A DNA stretch of 7,632 bases from Deltaproteobacteria bacterium (GCA_030624945.1 JAUXJB010000072.1:1-7632); one strand, 5' to 3'; shown: positions 1 to 5,721, numbered from the stretch's first letter. Translations and numbers: made by a program. Notes: generated from the letters alone by a model not told the origin.

Positions 1-1
1 C

Positions 2-496
2 CTCGAAAGCATGCCTCCGTACGAGACCGGTGGCTCCATGATCCGCACCGTCACCTTCGAGAAGACGACCTACGCCCGAGTTCCCGAGTCCTTCGAGGCC
101 GGCACGCCCGACATCTCCGGCGCAATCGGACTCGGCGTCGCGGTCGACTGGCTATCACGGCTCGGGCTCGACTCCCTGGCCGCCCACGAGGACGAGCTTC
201 TACGGCTCGCCACGGATGCCGTATCGGAGCTGCCCGAGGTCACCATCATCGGTCGACCGCGCGAGCGCGTGGGCGTGTTGTCGCTCAACATCGGTGAGAT
301 CCACGCGCACGACGTCGGCACGATCCTCGATCAGGAGGGCATCGCCGTGCGGGCGGGGCATCACTGTGCGCAGCCGGTGATGCAACATTACGGCGTGCCC
401 GCGACGACGCGGGTGTCGTTCGGAGCCTACAACACCCGCGAGGAGGTCGACCGGCTGATGACCGGCCTGAAGCGCGTCCTGGAGATCTTTGCCTGA
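2..496 (+). CDS. sufS: Cysteine desulfurase SufS, C-terminal part (5' end outside window)
   Basis: PLP-dependent cysteine desulfurase of the SUF iron-sulfur pathway. It removes sulfur from L-cysteine as an enzyme-bound persulfide and hands it to the SufU partner in the cytosol. The reading frame is open from base 2 to the TGA at 494-496, giving 164 visible residues. These match the C-terminal part of class-V aminotransferase-fold desulfurases: MPPYETGGSMI, then FEKTTY, then FEAGTPDISGAIGLG (residues 31-45), HAHDVGTILDQEGIAVRAG, and the catalytic-cysteine loop RAGHHCAQP with Cys at visible residue 122. The ending NTREEVDRLMTGLKRVL is also typical. SufS is usually about 400-420 residues, so roughly 240 N-terminal residues, including the PLP lysine, lie to the left. 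An ATG at 11 is internal (the M of MPPYE) and is not the start. The stop overlaps the sufU start. The RAGHHCAQP loop separates it from NifS/IscS-type enzymes. Identification is firm. Confidence 0.96.
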   Translation, partial: LESMPPYETGGSMIRTVTFEKTTYARVPESFEAGTPDISGAIGLGVAVDWLSRLGLDSLAAHEDELLRLATDAVSELPEVTIIGRPRERVGVLSLNIGEIHAHDVGTILDQEGIAVRAGHHCAQPVMQHYGVPATTRVSFGAYNTREEVDRLMTGLKRVLEIFA

Positions 497-948
497 TGGG
501 GGATCTTCGGGATCTATACCAGGAAGTCATCCTGGATCACACCAAGAGCCCCCGGAACTTCGGTCGCTTGGAGACGCCGAGCCACCGGGCCGAAGGTCAC
601 AACCCGCTGTGCGGCGATCATCTGACGTTGACACTCGAGATCGCCGACGAATGCGTGAGAGAGGTGCTCTTCGAAGGCGCGGGATGTTCCATCTCGACCG
701 CCTCGGCCTCGCTCATGACCCAGATGGTCAAAGGCAAGACCACCTCGGAAGCCAACGAGCTGTTCAAGAAGTTCCACGCGGTGGTGACGAGCTCTATGGA
801 TACAGAGATCGATATCGCCGAGCTGGGGAAGCTCGCAGCGCTCGCCGGTGTGCGCAAGTTCCCGGTGCGCGTGAAGTGCGCGAGCCTCGCCTGGCACACG
901 CTGCAGGCCGCGATCCGGGGAGACCAAGATTTCGTGACGACGGAGTAA
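496..948 (+). CDS. sufU: SufU, iron-sulfur assembly sulfur acceptor/scaffold-like protein
   Basis: A 150-residue member of the IscU/NifU-N fold in the SufU branch. SufU proteins are zinc-bound partners that accept the persulfide from SufS; a scaffold role has also been proposed. The N-terminus has LYQEVILDHTKSPRNFG (residues 7-23). The metal/sulfur ligands are Cys39 and Asp41 (NPLCGDH), Cys64 (GAGCSIS) and Cys128 (VKCASLAW). Cys64 to Cys128 is about 20 residues longer than in IscU, which is the insertion diagnostic of SufU, and the IscU LPPVK chaperone motif is absent. The ATG at 496 overlaps the sufS stop in the form TGATG, so the two are probably translationally coupled; a GGAG at 481-484 lies 11 nt upstream. 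Its place directly after sufS supports the pairing. Confidence 0.96.
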   Translation: MGDLRDLYQEVILDHTKSPRNFGRLETPSHRAEGHNPLCGDHLTLTLEIADECVREVLFEGAGCSISTASASLMTQMVKGKTTSEANELFKKFHAVVTSSMDTEIDIAELGKLAALAGVRKFPVRVKCASLAWHTLQAAIRGDQDFVTTE

Positions 949-949
949 C

Positions 950-970
950 ATGCGACATGCCAACATCTGA
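950..970 (+). other. Six-codon mini-ORF overlapping the sufT start
   Basis: An ATG at 950 lies 4 nt after GGAG and reads MRHANI before a TGA at 968-970, out of frame with sufT (ATG at 957). The sequence shows only the ORF. It could be a decoy or re-initiation start between sufU and sufT, or chance. No codon evidence supports a functional peptide. Confidence 0.2.
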
Positions 971-1268
971 CGAACTCAAAGAGAAGGTCATCGAGGCCAT
1001 CAAGTCCTGCTACGATCCCGAGATCCCGGTCAACATCTACGAGCTCGGCCTGATCTACGACATCGAGGTGAACGACGACTGCTTCGCGACGGTCACCATG
1101 ACGTTGACGTCGCCCATGTGCCCCGTGGCGGAGACCTTGCCTCCAGAGGTCGAGCAGAAGGTCTCGGGCGTTCCCGGAATCGCGCACGCAGATGTGAACC
1201 TCACCTGGGATCCACCCTGGGAGCCCAGCATGATGTCCGAGGCCGCCAGGCTAGACCTCGGGTTCTAG
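957..1268 (+). CDS. sufT: SufT / MIP18-family (DUF59) Fe-S maturation protein
   Basis: A 103-residue single-domain MIP18/DUF59 protein. Members of this family (SufT, PaaD-like, eukaryotic CIA2) act in maturation or delivery of Fe-S clusters rather than in sulfur mobilisation. The family signature DPEIPVNIYELGLIYDI is at residues 20-36. The conserved cysteine lies in LTSPMCPVAE (Cys55), and the C-terminus keeps the NLTWDPPW motif (81-88). The start ATG at 957 lies 8 nt after the sufU stop. The best upstream purine run, GGAG at 942-945, is 11 nt away, which is long. An ATG at 950 sits closer to that run but is in another frame and reads only six codons. The frame stays open upstream through sufU, but that part reads as arginine-rich shadow sequence. 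The last 18 bp overlap the convergent moeA. SufT at the end of sufS-sufU operons is a common arrangement. Confidence 0.92.
   Translation: MPTSDELKEKVIEAIKSCYDPEIPVNIYELGLIYDIEVNDDCFATVTMTLTSPMCPVAETLPPEVEQKVSGVPGIAHADVNLTWDPPWEPSMMSEAARLDLGF
1251..1268. repeat. Convergent sufT/moeA coding overlap forming a small hairpin
   Basis: The last 18 bp of sufT and moeA are shared on opposite strands. The segment has imperfect dyad symmetry: CTAGACC (1251-1257) can pair with GG-TCTAG (1261-1268, one bulged T at 1263) around a TCG loop. The sufT TAG (1266-1268) is in the right arm and the moeA TAG (complement of 1251-1253) is in the left arm. No T-run follows on either strand, so it does not look like a standard intrinsic terminator. 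Confidence 0.45.
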
Positions 1269-2504
1269 CGGGGTCGCGTCCTCGTCGTAGAGCAGGACCT
1301 CTACCTCGGCTCCCTCGGGGATGCTCTCGAGCTCCTGCGGCACGATCACGGCTCCCGTCGCGCGCACCGTCGAGGAGAGGATGGAGGACCCCGAGGTCGC
1401 GATCGGCACGACCCGCCCGTCCCGGATGGCGACGCGGACGTAGTCGGTGCGACCCGCCTGGGAGCCTATTTCTCGGGCCAGCTCCCGCCTGGCGCGCCGA
1501 TGCGGCCACTCTCGGGATCGTCCGCCCAGGGCTCGAAGCGAGGGACCGGCGAAGAACTCGTAGGCGCACAGGCAGCTCACGGGGTTGCCGGGCAGCAGAA
1601 ACACCAGGCGGTCGCCGACCCTGCCGCCTCCGGCCGGACCTGCGGGGCGCAGGTTGACGCCGTGGAAGTCGAGGGAGCCGAGCTCGGCCACGAGGCGCGG
1701 CGCGTGGTCTTCCCGACCGACCGAGCTACCGCCCGACACGAGGACCAGATCGGCGCCCTCCTCCTCCAGCGCGGCGCGAATGATCTCGGGCTGATCGGGC
1801 AGCAGCTCGAACGGCAGGAGCACACCTCCATCCCGTGCGACCAGTGCCCTGAGGAGAACCGAGTTCGAGTCGACGATGCGGTAGCCCTCCGGTACGCTCC
1901 CGGGCGGGAGCAGCTCGTCTCCCGTGATCACGAGCTGGACCCGCGGGCGCCTGACACAGTACAGCGACGCGCATCCGATCGAGGCCAGAACGCCGACGTC
2001 CTGCGGGCGCAAGCGCCGACCGCGCTGCAGGACCACCTCCCCCTCGCGGATATCCTCGCCGATCTCCCCGACGTTCCTGTGGACCGCGATCGCCTCGCGC
2101 ACCGCTACCTCGCCCTGCTGCTCCTCACACACCTCGGCCATCACGACCGCATCCGCGCCGTCGGGCACGGGCGACCCGGTCATGATCCTCACGGCCTCAC
2201 CCGGGCCGATACCCCTCGGAAACGGGCGCCCCGGATAGGCCTCGCCCACGATCGGGAGCCGGACCGGACTCCGCTCCGAGGCGCCGGAGGTCTCCTCAGC
2301 GCGAACGGCGTAGCCGTCCATGGCGGCCCGCCGAAAGCCGGGCACGCTGACCCGGGCGGACACGTCCTCCGCCAGCACACGCCCGGCGCACTCGAGGACG
2401 GGCACGCTCTCCGGGGGGAGTGGCCGGGTGAGCCCGCGCAGGCGACGGTCCACATCCTCCACGTCCGCGCGCTCAGCGAACCCGCGCATTCGGACGTCGC
2501 GCAT
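1251..2504 (-). CDS. moeA: Molybdopterin molybdenumtransferase MoeA (variant active-site loop)
   Basis: A 417-residue MoeA/gephyrin-E-domain protein. MoeA inserts molybdate into adenylylated molybdopterin to give active molybdenum cofactor in the cytosol. Visible family motifs in order: FRRAAMDGYAV (57-67); AVRIMTGSPVPDGADAVVMAE (104-124); IGEDIREG (148-155); LVITGDELLP (191-200); IVDSNS (210-215); ADLVLVSGGSSVGREDH (251-267), the MPT-binding-like subdomain; LLPGNPVSCLCAYEFFAG (303-320); and a C-terminal beta domain ending in VEVLLYD. Length is normal (about 400-420). The loop that in E. coli carries two lysines (KPGKP) reads LRPAGP here. The ATG at 2504 has a good ribosome-binding site (AAGGAAGG, 3 nt upstream); a later in-frame ATG (residue 6) lacks one. 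It lies 36 nt downstream of speA, with a perfect hairpin in the gap, and overlaps sufT tail-to-tail by 18 bp. Family assignment is firm; strict substrate equivalence to E. coli MoeA is inferred. Confidence 0.93.
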   Translation of the reverse strand: MRDVRMRGFAERADVEDVDRRLRGLTRPLPPESVPVLECAGRVLAEDVSARVSVPGFRRAAMDGYAVRAEETSGASERSPVRLPIVGEAYPGRPFPRGIGPGEAVRIMTGSPVPDGADAVVMAEVCEEQQGEVAVREAIAVHRNVGEIGEDIREGEVVLQRGRRLRPQDVGVLASIGCASLYCVRRPRVQLVITGDELLPPGSVPEGYRIVDSNSVLLRALVARDGGVLLPFELLPDQPEIIRAALEEEGADLVLVSGGSSVGREDHAPRLVAELGSLDFHGVNLRPAGPAGGGRVGDRLVFLLPGNPVSCLCAYEFFAGPSLRALGGRSREWPHRRARRELAREIGSQAGRTDYVRVAIRDGRVVPIATSGSSILSSTVRATGAVIVPQELESIPEGAEVEVLLYDEDATPLEPEV

Positions 2505-2513
2505 CTGCCTTCC
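2505..2513 (-). promoter_or_regulatory. Ribosome-binding site of moeA
   Basis: Read on the minus strand, the bases before the moeA ATG are GGAAGGCAG. They give a purine-rich Shine-Dalgarno-like run starting immediately after the right arm of an 8-bp hairpin. This run decides the start at 2504 over the in-frame ATG five codons later. Confidence 0.6.
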
Positions 2514-2533
2514 TTCCGGGAAATCTCCCGGAA
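2514..2533 (-). repeat. Perfect 8-bp hairpin between speA and moeA
   Basis: TTCCGGGA (2514-2521) and TCCCGGAA (2526-2533) form a perfect inverted repeat with a 4-nt loop, in the 36-nt gap between the speA stop and the moeA start. On the transcribed (minus) strand it is followed directly by the moeA ribosome-binding site and not by a U-run, so it is not a classical terminator. It may act as an intercistronic RNA structure (processing, stability or translation control) or as a DNA operator. The function is inferred. Confidence 0.55.
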
Positions 2534-2540
2534 CAGGACA

Positions 2541-4433
2541 CTAGTCCAGATAGGTATAGCCGGACAGGCCCTGCTCGTAGCGTCGGCGCAGCAGCGCCGA
2601 CTCCTCGAGCGTGATGTTCCCCTTGTAGAGCGCGGTCTCTATCGCACGCCGAACCCGCTCGGAGAGGTCCCGCCGATCGTACTGCACGTAGGAGAGAACC
2701 TCCTCGACCGAGTCCCCCTCCACAACCTGCTCGATCGAGTAGCGCCGCGTGGCGTCGACGCGCACGTGCACGGCATCGGTGTCTCCAAACAGGTTGTGTA
2801 GCTCTCCCAGCGTCTCCTGGTAGGCCCCCACCAGGAATGCGCCCACGTAGTAGGGCCGGCCGTCCGGCTCGTGCAGTGGGAGCACGCGGGAATCTCCGCG
2901 CATGTCGATGAAGCGATCGATCTTGCCGTCGCAATCACAGGTGAGATCGGCGAAGGTGCCGCGCCGCGTCGGCTCCTGGTGGAGTCGCTGGATCGGCATG
3001 ATGGGAAAGATCTGATCCAGCGCCCACGAGTCGGGCAACGACTGGAACACGGAGAAGTTCCCGTAGTAGGTGTCGGAGAGCTGTTGCTCGAGCCCCTGCA
3101 ACTCCTCCGGCACGTGCTCGAGATCGGGCAGCAGGTTCAGAATTCGCTCGCAACAGCTCCAGAAGAGCTCCTCCGCGCGTGCCCTCGCCGCCAGATCCAG
3201 GTAGCCGAGATTGAAGGCTGTCGTGGACTCCTCTTTCAGCTCCAGCGCGTCGTGGAACGATTCCTGCGCGTTCTCGGATTCGATAGCAGACCAGACCTCC
3301 CACAAGTCCCGGATCACCTTGTGCTCGGAGGCGCCAGGCTCCTGGGGGGCAGCACGCCCTATCGGTCCATCGACGCCGAGCACGTCGAAGATCAGCACCG
3401 AGGCGTGGGAGACGAGAGCCCGGCCGGACTCCGAGACCAGATCCGGGTGGGGTACGCCCCGCTCGTCACAGGCCTCCTGGAGCGCGGCGACCACGTCGAA
3501 CGCGTACTCCTGTACGGTGTAGTTCATCGAAGACTCGAGGCTGGTCTTCGATCCCACGTAGTCCACGCCCAGCCCACCGCCGACATCGACGAAACGCAGC
3601 TTGCAGCCCAGGTCGTGCAGTCCCACATAGATGCGACTCGCCTCCCGCAGGGCCTCCTTGTGAGCGCGGATCTCGGTGATCTGCGAGCCGATATGGAAGT
3701 GGAGCATCTCGAGGCAACCGAGCATCTCTTCGGAGCGAAGGAGCTTCACGACCTCGACGATCTCGGCAGCGGTGAGGCCGAACTTGGAGCGGTCTCCCGT
3801 GGAGTCGGCCCACTTCCCCGCTCCCCGCGTGGCCAGCCGACAGCGCACCCCGATATGCGGGCTGATTCCGAGCTCGTGCGAGACCTTGAGTAGAAGCGGG
3901 AGCTCGTCGGGTCGGTCGAGCACGATGACCGGAAACCGGCCCAACCGCTGCGCCAGGAGAGCTGTCTCCATGTACGCCCGATCCTTGAAGCCGTTGCAGA
4001 CGATCAAAGCGTCGGGGGTATCGAGCAAGGCCATCGCAATCAGAAGTTCCGGCTTGCTGCCCACCTCGAGACCCAGGTTGTGCCGGCGACCTGCATCGAT
4101 CAGCTCCTCCACAACCTGCCGTTGCTGGTTTGTCTTGATCGGATAGACCGGGAGGTACTGACCCGCGTACGAGTACTCGCGCCTCGCGGCGCCGAAACAC
4201 TCCACGAGATGGTCGATGCGACTCGCCAATATGTCGGAGAAGCGAATCAGCAGAGGAGTGTGCAGGCCGCGGTGGCGAATCTCCTCCACGAGCTCCCGCA
4301 AGTTGACTCCGGGCCCGCCGCTGCCCTCCGGGTGAACCACGACGTCCCCGCCGTCTTCTATCGAGAAGTACCCCTCGCCCCAGTAGCCGATACCGTAAAG
4401 CTCGGCGGCATTCTCGGTCGTCCAGTCTGCCAC
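2541..4433 (-). CDS. speA: Biosynthetic arginine decarboxylase SpeA
   Basis: PLP-dependent decarboxylase converting L-arginine to agmatine, the first step of the agmatine route to putrescine and spermidine. It has the alanine-racemase-type barrel of fold-III enzymes. Counting from the chosen start (630 residues): N-terminal LYGIGYWGEGYFSI; PLP lysine Lys100 in YPIKTNQQ; LHFHIGSQ (244-251); glycine loop DVGGGLGVDY (283-292), which holds the PLP phosphate; SESGR (334-338); and near the C-terminus the active-site segment TCDCDGKIDRF with Cys499 and Asp500. Length fits the family (about 630-660). I chose the GTG at 4433 because GAGGAG lies 9 nt upstream; an in-frame GTG at 4466 adds 11 residues but lacks a good ribosome-binding site. 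It lies about 60 nt after the zinc-ribbon gene and 36 nt before moeA. No agmatinase or agmatine deiminase is in view, so the later pathway is unknown. Confidence 0.94.
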   Translation of the reverse strand: MADWTTENAAELYGIGYWGEGYFSIEDGGDVVVHPEGSGGPGVNLRELVEEIRHRGLHTPLLIRFSDILASRIDHLVECFGAARREYSYAGQYLPVYPIKTNQQRQVVEELIDAGRRHNLGLEVGSKPELLIAMALLDTPDALIVCNGFKDRAYMETALLAQRLGRFPVIVLDRPDELPLLLKVSHELGISPHIGVRCRLATRGAGKWADSTGDRSKFGLTAAEIVEVVKLLRSEEMLGCLEMLHFHIGSQITEIRAHKEALREASRIYVGLHDLGCKLRFVDVGGGLGVDYVGSKTSLESSMNYTVQEYAFDVVAALQEACDERGVPHPDLVSESGRALVSHASVLIFDVLGVDGPIGRAAPQEPGASEHKVIRDLWEVWSAIESENAQESFHDALELKEESTTAFNLGYLDLAARARAEELFWSCCERILNLLPDLEHVPEELQGLEQQLSDTYYGNFSVFQSLPDSWALDQIFPIMPIQRLHQEPTRRGTFADLTCDCDGKIDRFIDMRGDSRVLPLHEPDGRPYYVGAFLVGAYQETLGELHNLFGDTDAVHVRVDATRRYSIEQVVEGDSVEEVLSYVQYDRRDLSERVRRAIETALYKGNITLEESALLRRRYEQGLSGYTYLD

Positions 4434-4494
4434 GTTTGCTCTCTCCTCGACATCAGACGCCGGCACGGCGACCGTCGCAAAGCCTTTCCGTATG

Positions 4495-4872
4495 CTACTG
4501 CGGCTCCAGTTTTACGAATGCCGAGCAGCCTGGACAGCGCAACGTCACGGGCAGCTCGGAGCTCGAGGGTGGCGCAAAGCACTGGAGCTCCTCGCAGGAC
4601 GGACAGGTGCCCTCCACGGAGTCGACGGCGGTCGCCTGGCCGAAGCGCCCCCGAGCCAGCACGAATGCCACGATCAGGAAGCCGGGCACGCCCACCAGAT
4701 GCCAGACCGGGATGAACAAGCTCACCAGTGCGGCGCCGAACAGGGGCAGGAAGATCCCGCTTGCGCGCCGCAGTCGCTCCGAGCGTTCGTACTCCGTCAG
4801 GCGGGCGGTGATCGAGGTGGGCGGCTTCGCGTAAGTACTGGCTCGCAATACCTTTTCGATAGCCGTCGCCAC
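4495..4872 (-). CDS. Small membrane protein with C-terminal zinc ribbon, function unknown
   Basis: I do not recognise a named family. With a GTG start at 4872 it has 125 residues. Residues 1-37 are polar and rich in Arg/Glu (YERSERLRR). Two hydrophobic segments follow, about 39-57 (FLPLFGAALVSLFIPVW) and 58-74 (VGVPGFLIVAFVLA), with a tight turn. After a basic ARGR comes a soluble tail with CPSC (Cys90, Cys93) and CPGC (Cys113, Cys116), the pattern of a zinc ribbon. Positive charges on both flanks suggest that both ends are cytoplasmic. The start is inferred: it lies 7 nt after the HAD stop, with GGAAGG 11 nt upstream. The frame extends further upstream into the HAD gene, but there it reads as Arg/Ser-rich shadow sequence. 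Tight spacing implies co-transcription with the HAD gene. Real coding is supported by the hydrophobic block and the paired Cys knuckles; the role is unknown. Confidence 0.75.
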   Translation of the reverse strand: MATAIEKVLRASTYAKPPTSITARLTEYERSERLRRASGIFLPLFGAALVSLFIPVWHLVGVPGFLIVAFVLARGRFGQATAVDSVEGTCPSCEELQCFAPPSSSELPVTLRCPGCSAFVKLEPQ

Positions 4873-4879
4873 CTGCGGC

Positions 4880-5623
4880 TCAGCCTTCCACGATCGCGAG
4901 CAGCTCCCCGAGCCGACCGATCTCGTGGTCCGCGCGGCCGGGCGTGCGCAGCCCATCGCCGGGGGGGCGGGCCCCGTCCTCGCGCAGCAGGGCGGTCGTC
5001 ATGCCGACCCCGTTCGCGCCGGCCACATCCTGCTCCGGCGAATCCCCGACGAACAGGACCTGTGCGGCCGTGCACTTGGCCTTCTCACAAGCCAGGTGGT
5101 AGATCCGCGCGTCGGGCTTGCAGGAACCGGCCTCCTCCGAGCTCGTCCAGGCGTGGAGAAGCTCGCCGAGGCCCGCGCGCTCGATCATCGGCTGGAGATA
5201 GTCGTCGTCGATGTTGGAGACCACGCAGACCCGGAGCCCACGCTCGCGCAGAGCCCGCAGGGTGGGGATACAGTCATCGCGCAGCTCGAAGCTGCCGGTC
5301 ACGAGCTCGCGCTGGGCCGCCACCCACCAGTCGATCACGTCCTGGTGCGGCTCGACGCCGAGCTCTCGCGCGAAGCGCCGGTAGGTGTCGGAGAACAGCT
5401 CCCGATACAGGTAATACGGGCGGCCCCCGATGGCCCGGTAGGCACCCTGGCTGGCGCGTCGGTACGAAGGGGTCAGCTCGCGGACCTCCCCAGCGATTCC
5501 CATGCGCCGCGCAGCCTCCGCGATCAGATCTCGGGTCCCCGCGCTCATTCCGCGATAGCTGAACAGGGTACCGCCGAAGTCGAGGAACACCGCTGCGAAT
5601 TGCGCGCGCTCGCCAACCGCCAT
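4880..5623 (-). CDS. HAD-superfamily hydrolase (haloacid dehalogenase-like phosphatase)
   Basis: A 247-residue HAD hydrolase with an inserted helical cap (subfamily I type). These enzymes usually dephosphorylate small metabolites in the cytosol; the substrate cannot be read from sequence. Motif I is FLDFGGTLF, with nucleophile Asp15 and Gly17 where many phosphatases have the second Asp. Motif II is VVSNIDD (Ser136). Motif III is Lys169 in CKPDARIY. Motif IV is VLFVGDSPEQDVAGANGVGM (Asp194, Asp199). The cap spans about residues 25-110, with an aromatic stretch (GRPYYLYRELFSDTYRRF). I chose the ATG at 5623, 14 residues before the nucleophile. An in-frame GTG at 5653 would add 10 residues. Neither has a clear ribosome-binding site. 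It is the first gene of the minus-strand cluster, divergent from the oxidoreductase gene. Confidence 0.88.
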   Translation of the reverse strand: MAVGERAQFAAVFLDFGGTLFSYRGMSAGTRDLIAEAARRMGIAGEVRELTPSYRRASQGAYRAIGGRPYYLYRELFSDTYRRFARELGVEPHQDVIDWWVAAQRELVTGSFELRDDCIPTLRALRERGLRVCVVSNIDDDYLQPMIERAGLGELLHAWTSSEEAGSCKPDARIYHLACEKAKCTAAQVLFVGDSPEQDVAGANGVGMTTALLREDGARPPGDGLRTPGRADHEIGRLGELLAIVEG

Positions 5624-5631
5624 GGCGGAGC

Positions 5632-5660
5632 AGCGTAAGCGCGGGGGCAACACCTGTCAA
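5632..5660 (-). promoter_or_regulatory. Candidate promoter for the HAD-zinc ribbon-speA-moeA cluster
   Basis: On the minus strand there is a perfect TTGACA (5660-5655), then a 17-bp spacer, then TACGCT (5637-5632), which matches TATAAT at only three positions. Transcription would begin a few bases before the ATG at 5623, giving an almost leaderless message. That would fit the missing ribosome-binding site. If the GTG at 5653 were the true start, this element would lie inside the gene. The position upstream of the cluster is suggestive, but the -10 is weak. Confidence 0.3.
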
Positions 5661-5690
5661 AGGCCGGCCATGCGGGTCCGGAGCGGGTGG

Positions 5691-5713
5691 CGGCACGGTG
5701 CTTGGGGTAGAAT
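5691..5713 (+). promoter_or_regulatory. Candidate promoter for the oxidoreductase gene
   Basis: TAGAAT at 5708-5713 matches the sigma-70 -10 consensus at five of six positions and lies 8 nt before the ATG at 5722, but no good -35 is visible 16-18 bp upstream. An overlapping stretch, GGCACG-N4-TTGG (5692-5705), resembles a sigma-54 site but has GG where the invariant GC is expected. Either reading puts the transcript start within a few bases of the start codon. A 9-bp dyad, GCAC-G-GTGC, lies at 5693-5701. Confidence 0.3.
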
Positions 5714-5721
5714 CGAGAGCC

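Noticed and set aside
489..956. Upstream extension of the sufT frame through sufU
   Set aside because: The open stretch is out of frame with SufU, which has all its ligands. Its translation is arginine-rich and unlike any MIP18 protein, so sufT starts at 957.
2514..2533. Intrinsic terminator after speA
   Set aside because: The hairpin is strong, but the transcript continues into GGAAGG, not a U-run, and moeA follows at once.
1500..2801. Long plus-strand open frame (433 codons) opposite moeA and the end of speA
   Set aside because: It is antisense to two genes with clear catalytic motifs, has an Arg/His/Gly-rich composition with no recognisable domain, and reflects the scarcity of stops in GC-rich DNA.
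2871..3893. Plus-strand open frame (340 codons) opposite speA
   Set aside because: The sense strand holds all SpeA motifs. The antisense translation looks like a codon-position mirror, with no signature or ribosome-binding site.
4434..4466. Longer speA start (GTG at 4466, 641 residues)
   Set aside because: It has no good ribosome-binding site, whereas the GTG at 4433 has GAGGAG 9 nt upstream and begins close to the conserved region. It remains possible.
4873..4956. Longer start for the zinc-ribbon protein, at the ATG at 4956
   Set aside because: It would overlap the HAD gene by over 70 bp, and the added residues are Arg/Ser-rich shadow sequence.
4492..5638. Plus-strand open frames (356 and 237 codons) opposite the zinc-ribbon and HAD genes
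   Set aside because: They are Arg/Pro/Ala-rich shadow translations. The minus-strand products show HAD motifs, membrane helices and zinc knuckles.
5662..5669. GGCCGGCC palindrome as a regulatory site
   Set aside because: An 8-bp GC-only palindrome is expected by chance in DNA of this composition, and no second copy is nearby.
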